Source: Hyaloperonospora brassicae (Eukaryota; Oomycota; Peronosporomycetes; Peronosporales; Peronosporaceae). From it: a stretch of DNA of 64,000 bases. Position numbers and translations under genes: made by a program. The notes under the pieces are model-generated. The model saw nothing but the letters and a program-made list of their open reading frames with translations. It did not search any database and was not told the DNA's origin. The number at the start of each line of letters is the position of its first letter. Position 1 is the stretch's first letter. Positions 41,301-52,417 of the stretch are shown here, piece by piece. The stretch lies in the NCBI GenBank assembly GCA_947650285.1, contig CANTFL010000170.1, forward strand, positions 1-64,000, given 5' to 3'.

Positions 41301-41827
41301 GTGGGTTGAGAACAGCAGTGCTCGCAAAATCCGCGGCGATCTTCTGCGAGTGGTTGCAAAGGCTTTGAACGAAGTCCTCCGCGACGCTACAGCTGTGGGA
41401 ACTCCGCTTGGACCAGCTCCTCGAATCAACCCTGAGTTTTGTTTTGAGCCGTCGGTCCCCGTGTACCCGATCATGAGCTTTGCGTGGAAACCAGCTAGCA
41501 CCGATTGAATCTTCGATATTGACGTTCTTCATCATGACAAACCTTGGCGAGCTTGTTGGTTTACTCGTCCGTCAGAGCACCCGTATAACACCTTTTTTGC
41601 CTACGTAACAGGAATTTCCGGTCTTTGTGCCTGTGGGCGCATCTAAAAGAGAGGTGGAGTCTTTGATCGTTGAGGATGTTGATCCAGCCAAGACTATACC
41701 TCCGGCTATTGATTCGTTCGCGCCGGAACCGAAAAATTGTCGTGGTATGCATATTATTCTTGATGATCCTCGTCGTGGCTCTACGCTATTCGTGGGTAGT
41801 CCCATCCCCAACGTCTCTAACATTTAG
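38364..41827 (+). pseudogene. antisense gene of gypsy-4 (3.5 kb, interrupted)
   Basis: Plus-strand protein-like pieces follow one another downstream of and facing the gypsy-4 pol. 38364-38690 has a hydrophobic helix (LLEIWVLFLMYLVGSQFF). 38799-39005 is a coiled coil (HRDDRLASAERLVATLKDGI) whose frame continues past one TAA. 39085-39864 is Ser/Thr-rich. About 40030-40275 contains LNVSKRFIPNATTNTESIL and GSLIGALRAWNGDH. 40278-40718 carries a basic patch (KKRKGAPDPTNKHRNK). 40891-41508 is a folded-looking domain (PEVADAWVKYRKYCKDRVPP; RIYVALCERTHWILSSSVLM) that continues past one TGA. 41627-41827 closes it. Around eight breaks. No family recognised. It converges tail to tail with pol. Confidence 0.6.
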
Positions 41828-41954
41828 TCGGCGGCCGCTCGCCTGTGGTCTCATAAAATGTTTGATCCATTTCATCTTCGTTGTATGTACAATTGCATGT
41901 CAGTGCAGTATCATCATCTCTCATTCCGTCTACACCTTGACCAAAGGAGGATAG

Positions 41955-42130
41955 GCGCGGTGTAGTCCACTTACTGCTCGTCGGAGACTTGCGCCATCTG
42001 TAGACAATTCTCTTTCTTCTTCTCCTCAAGTAGTCGAATAGCAAGCCTCCTCACGACAGGTTAATTAGTGGCTCCCACGTGGGTTCATCGTATCCCATCC
42101 ATGTGACTAGAAACTTTCTCTGGCTCCTGT
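41955..42130 (-). pseudogene. chromodomain at the gypsy-4 Pol C-terminus
   Basis: The minus strand reads KFLVTWMGYDEPTWEPLINL followed by GGLLFDYLRR, the C-terminal half of a chromodomain, interrupted by one stop. This places gypsy-4 among chromodomain-bearing gypsy elements. Confidence 0.7.
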
Positions 42131-42389
42131 TAGTGGTCGTCGTCCTTGTCGTATCGTGATCCAATGTATTTTCTACTTCGTATCGACCTCTCGCCTCGTA
42201 GAATACCCAGATATCTTACGGCAATAGCTCCTCATCAAAACCAAGACGATCCGTTCCCCCAAGCCCATGCACTAACTTCGTCGTTGGACGTACACGTTGT
42301 CCTGTCACCTTTTGTAAGCGTGATAAATGGACCACTGGATAGAATTGATATCCGCTTCTATCTGGCAGCTTTAATATAAACGCGAGCTC

Positions 42390-43520
42390 TTTAATTTGTC
42401 TCTGGACTCGGAAAAGACCATGTCACCTGTGTGCTAGCTTTTTTAAGTCCCGGCTTCAGCCGTTTCATAAATAGCCACACTTGGTCTCCTTCATTATTTG
42501 CGGCATTCGACATTCTCATTGTCTTCGTGCTTTGAACTCCGCTGTCACCCATTTGAGTAGCTTGATCTCCTCGCGCCTCATTTTCTTGTCCAGTATCCTG
42601 GACAGTGTTCGTTGACTCTATTCGTCTTTCAGCTTGACTTAGCAGCTCGTTGTGTTTACGCGCTGTTCTCAATTTCTCTCTCACTTGGTATTATTTTGCT
42701 ATTCGTAGCACCACTTTTTATGCCTGTTAGACTCGCGACGTCACAGGACTGGATTCGTCGAGTCCATCACCCTATTATATTTTGGCTTGGCAAGTCGCAT
42801 TGACTCAGTGTTCGCCTTCAGTGTTGAGTGGGCAATTCAGCCGTGTACCAAATAGAACGGCGTCTCTTATCTCGTTGAATATCTTGAGTTGTTCATAGTG
42901 TAAACAACAATTTCTTCAATGCCATCCCAATCTGCATGTAGTGGATCTTCTACGTAGACCCGCACCGTTTGTATCATTGTCTTCACACTTCGCTCTTGCT
43001 GTCCGTTTGCTTGTGGACGATAACTGAGAGTGGCTATCGACTTAGATTGCATCATTTCAGCAAACGTTTGAAAGACCTCACTCATGAACCTAGGATCTCT
43101 ATCGTGACGAATGAGACTAGGAGCACCAGCATGACGGACGATGTTCTCTTCAAATGCTTTTGCTACCTATAATGCCTACGTATTGATCATGGCTTTAGCT
43201 ATCACAACTTTATAAAATGGTCTCGGAACAGTAACAACGCTGTGTTTTTCCGTCGAGTGTTCGGGAGTGGGATGAAAAAATCTATAGACACCATCTGAAA
43301 TGGTCGCTCGGCCACTATATTCCCCGGCGAATGCCCTTTGAGTGTTGGCTTGCTTTTGCTTGAATCGCAATCTTCGCACTCTTGTACATGCCTTGCTACG
43401 TCTGCATACAGGCCAGTCCAGTCATAATCGGTCTTGACTTTGTGATATGTCCGCACAATTCCTTGATGGCCGCCTTCTATCGAGTCATGACAATTTCATT
43501 GTATCTCATCGACAAGTGTC
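42390..43520 (-). pseudogene. Integrase, gypsy-4
   Basis: The finger and first catalytic Asp are at 43202-43456 (ARHVQECEDCDSSKSKPTLK; FQMVSIDFFIPLP). The catalytic Glu region is at 42867-43085 (SYRPQANGQQERSVKTMIQT). An SH3-like C-terminal segment is at 42391-42684 (GDQVWLFMKRLKPGLKKAST). Multiple frameshifts. Confidence 0.82.
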
Positions 43521-44059
43521 GTTGGAGTTACGAGTTGTACTTTGATGTCATCTTCTTGTGTCTCTTTTAATTATCGGCGCCGTCCCACGTTATAAAGCAA
43601 CCCGTCCTGACTCAACACGAATCAAACAGCGATATCCCCGGCTTCGCTAGCTTGACGATGTGTCTATTTTTCGAATTTTCCTTGCACATACGTTTTGAGA
43701 TCTTCCCACTTCGTTTCTTATTCTTGTAAGGTTGATGTTTGTTCTCTCCGATTCTGTTGGACGGCTGTAGGGTCGATATCCTTCGCAATTAATGATCCTT
43801 GAGGTTCTGGATTCGGTCGGGTCACGATATGTCGAGCACAATTTTCGTATTCTTGGTTTTCGCCCTACTCTTCATCCCTCTCTATCGGTCGTCCATTATC
43901 CAGCTAGTCGGCAAACCGCACACGACGAATTGTACTCCGTGTAACCGCTAATACCGCTGACTTTGCTTCGATGACCTCATCGCTTTTCCTATCTTAACCA
44001 CCCTTATTGTATATGATTCAGTTTTCGTAGCTCTATATAGCGTTCCTCAGCTGAGCGTA

Positions 44060-44385
44060 GCTCTTCCGTCTTGGCCTCTAGTGCTTTTGTGGCCAGAAAG
44101 CCGGCGGCTGCATTTTGACAGCGGATAACGTGTAATTATTGTACAAACTAAACCTCGTAACTAACTCTTTATGACGTGTCAGTTCTACTTGCAGTGCGTG
44201 GTGTTTACATGCAATCATTCCCACGGCTTGTTGGATCGCTAGCATCGAGTCCCTTACTATGATCAGATCTGCAACTTGGTAATTTAATACTGATTGAGCG
44301 CCTCAGTACATGCCGGTGTATTCTGCCAAATTTACCGTGGTAGACGGAAGCTAATCACTCGCGGCAATTATTGCGGTCCACTCGG
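44060..44385 (-). pseudogene. additional archaeal-type RNase H (aRNH), gypsy-4
   Basis: Between the RT-linked RNase H and integrase, a minus frame reads TTVNLAEYTGMY, then ADLIIVRDSMLAIQQAVGMI and ELTRHKELVTRF. The NLAEY Glu and the RDS-LAIQQ Asp match the second and third catalytic positions of archaeal/plant-type RNase H. Two stop codons interrupt it. Extra RNase H domains of this type are known from oomycete and plant Tat-lineage gypsy elements. Confidence 0.7.
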
Positions 44386-46716
44386 GCAGGCTCCACAATA
44401 TCCACGCAAAGCTTCCAAATCCGCCATGTTATGCCGTCTTCGACGAACCGTCGAAAGACATGACGATTCACTAAGTTCTGACGAGACTCGTGCATAATAA
44501 AGTTCAGGATCGAGGCAGACTACTGTTTCATGAGTAGGGCATGGGGCAATGTTGGCTAGTGATTTGTCGAGACAGACTGTCGACGTGATGTACGCCTGTA
44601 GTAGCTGTAGAATATCGACATTGCGCTCGCCGACTCTTTTGATTTTCAAATAATAGGGTGAAAGCAATACGGCGAAGCTGAATGCACGTCGATACAACGA
44701 TTTGGACGTGAAGGCCCACTCCAATGTTGAGTATCTCGTATAGACGTGAATCGGTTTACCCACAATCATTTATGCGTAATCTTGATTAGTACTAATAATG
44801 CTAGCACCTCGCGCTCGGCTAGGTGGTAGTTCTCCTCATTCTCTTTCAACACTCACCCGCAAAATCGCACCGGATTTGATTTGTGGTCGTGGCATTGCAT
44901 TATAGTGCTACCCAGTGCCCAGTCGTTTACGAAGATCATCACGTGAACATCTAGACTTTGATCAACTGACGGAGGATAGGTTTCTTTGACGTTTGATTGC
45001 TTAAGAAGCTAAAATATTTACGAGCTATCGTAAGAGCTGGTGACCTCCGGAAATCGTCGTCCTTCAGTTCATAGAGAACCGCTCCATAAATAAATATTTT
45101 TTGAATGAACATGCTGTAGTTATAGAAAGCTCCTAAGATGTAGCATGCCCTTCTGCGACGTCGGAAAGGGGATCTCAGCGATAGCTGCCAGCTTCTATGG
45201 ATCATCTGCAATACCTTGCGCGTTTACGTTATGGGAGAGGAAGTCAACTCGCGGTCGAACAAAGATGCTCTTAGCAAACTCACGCTTTTCGGACAATCTG
45301 TGAATCGTTCTAACAATTGATTAAGTGTTGCTAAGCAGTCATCAAAACTCCGTCCACCAAAACAAAAATCGTCGACGAACGATCGACGCTTGAACACCGG
45401 TGAAAGTGTCGATTTGTCGGGTTCTCCTGTTAAGAACATGTTGTTCTATTAGTCGTTTACCATTCGTTGTACTGCATCGGGCCCTGTGTTGTTGTAGCAA
45501 ACTGCTTTAAACTTAGTGACGGTGTGTGTAGGTCGGACTCACGATGGCACTCCTGATGCAACCATCGTATGTCTATTCGCTGCTTCTATTTCCACATTTA
45601 TAATCTTTTCCGAGAACTTACTCCATCCTCGTTTAGGTTGAACGTAGCGCCAGAAGGCATTGTCAATTAATCGCTGATAGATCATCGGAGCGTTCTTTAA
45701 TCCAAATGGCATCCACAACCATTCCAAGTGCCCCATAGAACACACAAAGGCAAAAAAGTATATCGATCTCTATGTTTTCATGATCGCTTAAAACCCACTA
45801 GCAGCGTCAAGAGAGTAAAACCATTGATAGCCTATAATACCGTCAGCAGATCGTCCACCAAAGGCATTGCGTATTCCATGTCTACCATTACCGCATAAAC
45901 CACCTTATAGTCAATACACAATCGTATGTCCACGCCATTCTTCTTGGATACAATTATAACCGGTGAGGCCCACGGACTCTGTGAGAACGCAATGAGTCCT
46001 GCCGTCAATAATCCTATCATTAATATGTTTAGTTTTGTCAGCTACAGGAGTGGTACACGCTGAGCCCGTTATTGAATAGGACCGTGTTCGTTTACGTCAA
46101 TATCGCAAAATACTCCGTACGCTGGAGGTGATAATGCGTTCCCACTCAAAATCATGATATGTTCATGTTTCTGCATAACGTCGGCCAACTTGGCTTGTTG
46201 CTCCTCATCATAAGCTGATGATATCACGTTCTATCCATCGTAGTCTAATTTTGTTAATGTCAGCTCCGTGAGGTTCGGCAAAAAGGCGAGCTCACGAGCG
46301 TAATCCACCATGGTGTCTTCGCTGGAATCATGCTCTAAAGCAGGACGGTCTAGCAGCGCAGTAGATGTCTTTATCTCAGGTGGGTCCATGCTTGACTCTT
46401 CCAGGACGCACAAGAACCATTCGTCCAGTTCGTCGACGGAATTATTCTCCCTACTACGTGACGATGAAGGTAATGCAGATGATTCGATATCTCGATCTAA
46501 TGTTGTATCTGGATCACCCAACCTATAATCGAGGCGGCGGAATGGCTTATTTACCAATAGCGTATTCTCTCCTAACTCCGTGCACGCTGTCCTGGCCGCC
46601 GCTGAATGACAAGATATCTTGTTGATGCTTCCGTCGCAATTCGTGACATGCTTGGCCAGATTTTGATGATTATTAGCAGCTTGGCCGCTACTTCTGTTCA
46701 ATTCACTCCCCGCCAA
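44368..46716 (-). pseudogene. RT and RNase H, gypsy-4
   Basis: RT pieces are 45832-46020 (SPWASPVIIVSKKNGVDIRL), 45539-45745 (EWLWMPFGLKNAPMIYQRLI) and 45224-45439 (RRSFVDDFCFGGRSFDDCLA, with FVDD as the catalytic box). RNase H continues at 44368-44769 (HVYTRYSTLEWAF; SKSLYRRAFSFAVLLSPYYL). 46231-46716 is the protease-RT linker. Heavily frameshifted. Confidence 0.82.
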
Positions 46717-47264
46717 TTCTTTGGGAGCACCTTAATCTTTCCGTCTTACACCGTCTGTACCATTCCAGTTTCGTTCTTCCTTGTCGATCGTACACTTTGT
46801 ATCCATAGTAGCTTCATCTCGACGAAGATTTGCACGCGGTAGGGTGTATATCGGCCGCTACACTGCTGGTGGTTGTCGGGTAACTATTCCTCATACAAAC
46901 GCTTCTCCTTCTGCAACAATTCTTTGTCTAAGACATGTTCGTATGCTAACACTTGCCGATCTCTGTACTTTAAAGAATTCACGCGTACGTATCCTTTATC
47001 TCGTGGTAACGTACCGCGTCGCATCCACACTACGATCGCGAAATGTGTTGGACATGTCGTTACCCGTGGTGCAAGATTGGTTAAACTGACTGTCGTCGCT
47101 TTGACTTTCCTGTCGTGTATGATTGTACGTAGTAGTGAGGGTGATCGACGAAATTAAGGCTCGTGTGTGGATCCAAATGGTTGTTGACGCTGAGGGTTGT
47201 ACACCTCAGACCCTTGTTGATCGATATTTATGGTATCTCTGGGTTCTCCTGTGACCTCTCTTCC

Positions 47265-47640
47265 TCACTCCTGCCCGTCGATTGCTTTCGCGGACTTGAA
47301 GGGTGGCATATCTCGTTCATCGGGTAATTTGGCCGTCGAATTGAAGAGATATAGACGGAATCTAGCTGGTATCATGAAGTCTGTTCCGAGTATTGGGTCT
47401 ACCTCCGCGTGATGTGGCATTATCCATACTTCAAATTTAAAGACCAACTTACACCCTAGTGTTAGCTTGACCGTAACCCGTGACAGCGTGATTAATTTTG
47501 ACTTCCCTATCCCTCGTACGTCAATCTGCTTGTCTGTACTCATTCGACCTCGGAGCTTAATTTTTCGAGCGAACGACTCACTTATCGCTGAGATGTTTGC
47601 TCCTGTGTCAAGCAGTATCTAATTTCCGTTGATCATTCAC
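47265..47640 (-). pseudogene. Retropepsin, gypsy-4
   Basis: The active site ILLDTGANISAISESFARKI is read on the minus strand at about 47555-47620, with an in-frame TAG just before it. The flap and C-terminal part (WIMPHHAEVDPILGTDFMIP) lie in the 47265-47543 ORF. Confidence 0.82.
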
Positions 47641-50420
47641 TGCCCCCATTACAAAAGATCTTATCCATATTCTCCGGTCAAACTTTCTTGACGACCACCA
47701 TAGTAGTCTATCTCCTTGTAAAAACTTCAGTGGCTTCTCTGATTCCATCTGTCGCCGAGAGTCGGGTGATGCGTCCATCTGAGCCATCGCTCTTTCACCA
47801 TCGACTTTTTTGTCAGTAGTGGGCAACTCCGGTGGATTTCCACCGGATATATCCTTCCACTCGCTTCATTACCGGGCCTGCTTGAGTCTCCAACAAAAGC
47901 GAACACGTAGTTTGCGTCGAGTTCTGTTTCCACTGACTGTAGTGGCCTGTTGTTTTCCGACCCAGTAAAAGTCGGCGAGCCTCCTAGTATAAATGGCCTG
48001 GAAAGTAGATGTGTTGGAAATCCTCGGGCACACTTGTTCTATCGGTCAATGACCTAACGAATTTTGTGTGTCGCTCGAAATCAGTGAGCAGTTCACACCT
48101 ACCAACGTCATGCACTTGTTTGCAAAATTTGCAACGGCGTCTGCAAAATTGAGCGTCGTGTCCTGCTGCACCACAGGGACCCCATGGTCTGCGTTATCTC
48201 GAGTTATCTTGTTGATGACGCTGGATGGATTGGTCACGTGGATCAGATCGTACCTCATGGTCCGCTGGTACACCCGCTCGACCCGTAAAGTTAGGCCCAG
48301 ATCATACTCGCTCACCGCATTCTACAGTTTACGTCGCCCTATTCACCTCTCTGTCCACCTCCATGTAATCGGCGTTGGGGTCCGACTCGTAGTCGTTCGT
48401 GTCGTCGTGATCGCTTTCTTCGTCTTGCAACTCGTACCGATCCGCGCATTTTTAAGTATCAATTCTGCTACTGCGGATCGCAAATCGTTCGTAATTGTCG
48501 ATGCGAGGGCAATACGACGGCTATCACCGTACTCGTATCGCTCTGTTCGTCCTTCGGGCCGAGTTTGTCTGTTTATGCTGACGAGTCGGTTTTCTTCATG
48601 TACCTCTCGGTGATCGAAGCGGTGATCATCACGTCTGTTATCACAATCGGCTTTCTGCTCGACGCGGACTGTCGTTCCTACTGCCTCTGCGGCGAGTGGT
48701 TTGGGACTCGTATCTGTGCGGATCGGACAGTAGTTTGCTGCTCATTCTTTCACGTTGCTTCTTGCGCTTTTTTCATAGCAATTGGTGACTGACGATCTGT
48801 TGTACTCCATGTGTAACACCCAGTCGTTGCGGATCGACGAAATCCATCAGGTCATCGTCTCCACAATTCAGCAAGAAGTGCTCCACATGATATTTCGACT
48901 CGGCTCCACCCTTCTCGTATTGAAACAACGCTGCTCGTTCATATCCATTCAAGCGGAGGAGGAAATCGCACACATGTTCCGATTCCTGGCGCTTCGCTGA
49001 GTAATATCTGGACCTGGTCGACTGATCGAAGTGCGAGAAGTAGTACTCTCAAAACGATTTACTGAGCAGCGTCCATGTTCTCTGCGTTTTCTTCAACAAC
49101 TGTCGGTACCAACTCTTGGCAGCCTTCCCCATACTCAACGAAATGGCTCACACCAGTCGTTCTAAGGTTTGCACGTTACTTTACCTCGTTGGTGAACGCC
49201 TTGATCGACTCGAGAGCTTCGTCTGATCGGTATCGTCTTTCTTCGAACTTAGCAATATTCTCCAACGAGGCATGCGTCCGTATCCGAGTACTTGTCCTCG
49301 TTTACTTACAGATCCTTCAGTGCTCAGACGACGATTGCAGTAGTTTGTCGAATGACTTCCATGTTGTTGTCTAGTCAAATCGTCGTCGTCATCTTCGTCA
49401 TCGTCGTCGTCGTCGTCGTCGTAGGGTCCTCGTCCATCTTTTCCTCTCGCGTGCGAACTCTCCCTTCTCGTCGGAGGGAAAGACCTTGGCGTCTCCATGT
49501 AGACGCCCTCCATGTAAGGCGATCTTACCACTCGAGAGTATGCCTCCGGTTTAGTTTCACCTTCCTCACCTCCTTAAGCGTTCGTTCACTTTGGCTCATA
49601 ACTCGCTGGTAAAGGTGCCGTAATACAGAGGCTGCATCTTAATGCTGACGCTCGGAATCGCATCAATACCGAATGCATCTCTGAGCTTGGCTCTCCATTC
49701 CTTCATCTCTTTGTCCACCACCCGCGGATTAAATACTTTATCAGCCAGTTTGGGATCCTGCGACGCTTTGCACTGATATCCTGTCGTTTGAAAGAGGTAG
49801 GTCGTGTACGCCGAGAGTGTCTACATGCTCGAAACGGTGCAGGTCATGTTCAACATGGTGCTGAGTTCCCACCATTTCGCTTTAGTAGATCGTTCAATGT
49901 CGAAATGCTTGATCCACCTGCTCTTCTTCATCTGTTCAACCATTCGATGAAGGATCTGGTTCACCTGAGGAGTAGCGATTCTCTTCGGGGCCCTGAAGAC
50001 GGCCGATTGAAGCTCTGCTACCCACAACCTCAGCTCGTCGTCATCTCCCTGTCCCCGTTCAGCTTGCACTAAGTCTCTCACCGCTTTTCCATGCTTCCCC
50101 TTGCATCGCCTGTACGCGACTCACATGTCCCGCTTGTAGAACTCAATTTTCTTCATCTTCTACGAGTACTTCCTCATTGTCGTTTGCGTCACTACCATCT
50201 TGGTCTTCCTCCACATGGTTACCTTCTTTAAACTCGTCAATCCCAGGTTCTCGTTTAACTTCCACCTTCACTTTGGTGTCGTTATTTATCGACTTGGTCG
50301 TTTCAGCACGCGACGATCTTCCAGCAGACGCTGATATCCCTTCGCTCGCTAGTTACGAATGGGTGACCAATTTGCTCGTAGTTGGTTGCTTGTCACCTGC
50401 TAAACAATTGCACACCCTTA
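47608..50420 (-). pseudogene. gag: Gag, gypsy-4
   Basis: Minus-strand pieces from right to left: 49821-50081 (IEDLVQ-like helices with ILHRMVEQMKKSRWIKHFDI), a segment near 49600-49790, 49181-49531 with an Asp run from a GTC microsatellite, 48773-48973 (HVCDFLLRLNGYERA-like Gag helix, EHFLLNCGDDDLMDF) and 48046-48315 (ATLNFADAVANFANKC-like). Order and strand fit Gag; no intact zinc knuckle is visible. Confidence 0.55.
49375..49425. repeat. GTC/CGT microsatellite in gypsy-4 gag
   Basis: Consecutive CGTCGT and TCATCGTC triplets giving an Asp run on the minus strand. Confidence 0.8.
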
Positions 50421-50430
50421 AAATTCAGGT

Positions 50431-50440
50431 GGCGGCACCA
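50431..50440 (-). promoter_or_regulatory. primer binding site, gypsy-4
   Basis: TGGTGCCGCC on the minus strand, two bases after the TACA end of the right LTR. The start TGGTGCC fits a tRNA ending GGCACCA. I do not assign the tRNA. Confidence 0.55.
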
Positions 50441-50442
50441 GT

Positions 50443-51436
50443 TGTAGCATAGTTGTCAGTTAAATTTATCGTATAACAGCCTCAACGTACAAACACAACA
50501 ATCGCCGAGCTAAGTCGGCGCATCGGGCCGGTACCTTTGGGTAAATTGGTCCGTTTTTGCCCCTTCAGGTTCAGTTGCGGCTTTCGCCTAACCGATTCCT
50601 TACAACCACTCCTCAAGAGGCCTGCCTGAGCTCAGCATCCTCGAAATCTCTCTCTTCCTGTGACTTCACACCAACGGGTGGAAACCGACGCTCACGCGTT
50701 TTAAAAGGTCACCGGGCGCAGTGTACGCCCGACTAGAAGAATTACGGTGCCCTCGACTGAGGCATACCGGCTTGTCGTTCGACAAGGCTTTCAGCGGCGC
50801 CGTCTATCGAGTCAACAGCTTGTCACTTGACAAGACTCACAACGGTCCATTCACTAGATTTACCGGCTCGTCGGCGACGAGACTTATTCTTTCGCTAGTA
50901 GCGAGCGCTGCCCAACACGGGCCTTCCTAAACTCTTGGCGCTACCAGCCGATACCTCTACAAGCTATGCTTATCGACGTTCGACGGCAGGCATAATCTAT
51001 CCCACGCAGGGACTTACCTTAAGTGTACGCGTGTCTTGGACTCAGAAAATTCTGCACTGCATTGATTTATCTCTTTTCCTAGAGATGAACCGTTGAGTGG
51101 TTCTCTGCTCTACTCCTCTTCCCATATACGTAAACTAAGTGTAATGAATCTTCGTCGATCTTCTCGCACTCTGCCCTACGCTCCATCGTCAGCGACTTTG
51201 AGTTCGACGACCATGTCTTCGACGACCTCCAGTTCGACGACCTCGACTTTGATGACATTACTTTTGACGACCTTTCGTTCGACGATCTCGACTTCGATAA
51301 CCTTGACTTCGACGACCTCGAGCTTGACGAACTTTCATTTGACGACCTCTAAGTCGACGAACTTGACTTCGACGACCTCCAGTTCGACGACCTCGGCTTC
51401 TACGAGATTGCTGGTCTTTGCCACTAAATCCATACA
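50443..51436 (-). repeat. 5' LTR of gypsy-4 (right copy)
   Basis: 994 bp on the plus strand from TGTAGCATAG to CCATACA, with TGTA/TACA inverted ends. From 50474 it is almost identical to the left LTR. It is shorter because of fewer minisatellite units. Confidence 0.75.
51190..51410. repeat. TTCGACGACCTCGAC minisatellite, right gypsy-4 LTR
   Basis: Same 15-bp units as at 32700-33185 but less than half the length. The first and last units match, so the difference is internal expansion or contraction. Confidence 0.9.
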
Positions 51437-52185
51437 TCAAATCTCGGTGGAGACGTTCTAAAGCGACTTGGTGCTCTTCGAGGCAATGTGTAATCGCTAT
51501 CTAACACTGTTTGTCGACGTGCTCAACTTGCTATTGAAGTGCTCGTGCTCGTGCGCGTTCATATAATACTGCGTTCGTCGCAGTCACTTCAGTAGTTCTT
51601 CTTCTAATATATGTTGTAAAGTAGGTACGCAGGTTGGCAAGGTCTTCCATCAGCTTAAAACGTTTTTCGACAAATTGTGTCGCTGTCTCTTGAAGTGTAT
51701 TTCGCTGATTGCGGACTGTTGTGAATACGTTGTGAACAGTTTGAAGAAGATGGTGTAGCTCCTGATTGTGATGTGTGAGTAAGCCGACCTGTGATGGGGT
51801 CGCAGTGACGATCGTTGACGCGGCATCTTCTCCAAAGACTGCCATATGATCGGCTGACGAGGCTTTTACTTCAAGTGGAAAGGTCGCAATCATGGAGCTT
51901 GCCTCAATGACAGCATTTGTTGCGTCCATCATCAGCTGTTGTAGTTTGGGGACATATGCGAGCTCAACTTCATGTAGTAGACGCGCTTGGGCCATCATCA
52001 GGAATGCTGCTTCAGTCAATGCTATCGGGGCTGCCAGAGCGAGTCAATTGTCTTTGGATCTCCTTGATGTGGTGCTCATGAAAAAAGTCTTTGATGAGGA
52101 AGGGCTAAATCGTGCGAGACGGCTCTCTGGCATGAGTGCGTCATCGTCACCGACCAGCCGGTCCATGACTTCATTTTCCTTTTAG
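51437..52185 (-). pseudogene. gag: Gag N-terminal part, copia-1
   Basis: A minus frame starts near the ATG at 52167 and is open except for one TGA before 52019. It then runs 162 codons of Leu/Ala/Gln-rich helices (ARLLHEVELAYVPKLQQLMM; ETATQFVEKRFKLMEDLANL). It begins about 35 bp after the primer site, as a Gag should. At 51437 it meets the gypsy-4 LTR, and similar coiled-coil coding resumes at 31952. Confidence 0.6.
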
Positions 52186-52202
52186 CTCTGGGAAAAGGTC
52201 TT

Positions 52203-52214
52203 GGGCTCAGAACC
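52203..52214 (-). promoter_or_regulatory. primer binding site of copia-1, tRNA anticodon-arm type
   Basis: GGTTCTGAGCCC on the minus strand differs by one base from the copia-2 site (GGTTATGAGCCC) and occupies the same position after the LTR. Confidence 0.65.
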
Positions 52215-52417
52215 AGTTGGAAGAGGACTCTGGTAAGGAAAACGTGTATTATTCCCGTGATAAATTATCCCAGAATGAGTTAAGTATTGTGTGTGCTTCT
52301 GTTAATATGCATGCAGGGGTACATGAAGCTCGTTAAGGCGTCATGAATAACTCAAGGAACGATCTGAGGATCTGGGGCCATGGTAGTAGTCCCACTTTGT
52401 GAGTTGAAGTTCCAACA
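52215..52417 (-). repeat. 5' LTR of copia-1
   Basis: About 203 bp. On the minus strand it begins TGTTGGAACTTC and ends CTTCCAACT, an inverted terminal repeat with one mutated final base. Its first ~35 bases resemble 18822-18849 at the other end of the element. Confidence 0.65.

Larger units (their letters stand above)
31953..51436 (-). mobile_element. giant Ty3/gypsy element (gypsy-4), host of copia-2
   Basis: Direct repeats of about 1.0-1.26 kb (31953-33214 and 50443-51436) flank a minus-strand gag-pro-RT-RNase H-aRNH-integrase-chromodomain block and a plus-strand gene block. After subtracting copia-2 the internal region is about 12.4 kb, far longer than the 7.2 kb internal part of gypsy copies 1/2. 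A primer site (TGGTGCCGCC) follows the right LTR. It lies inside copia-1 gag. I found no clear target duplication (GTCTT left, TCAAA right). Coding regions are full of stops, so it is inactive. Confidence 0.78.
18822..52417 (-). mobile_element. Ty1/copia element (copia-1), split by two nested insertions
   Basis: Minus-strand copia pieces occur in correct order: LTR, primer site and Gag N-terminus at 51437-52417; Gag, protease, integrase and RT at 27332-31952; RNase H at 18970-19347. The gaps are filled by gypsy-4 (31953-51436) and gypsy copy 2 (19353-27326, with TCACT on both sides). The outer ends share an LTR-head similarity (TGGAACTTCA..., then ACAAAGTGGGACTAC) at 18822-18849 and 52384-52417. 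The left LTR is recognisable only for ~35 bp, so joining both ends into one element is an inference. Confidence 0.65.
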
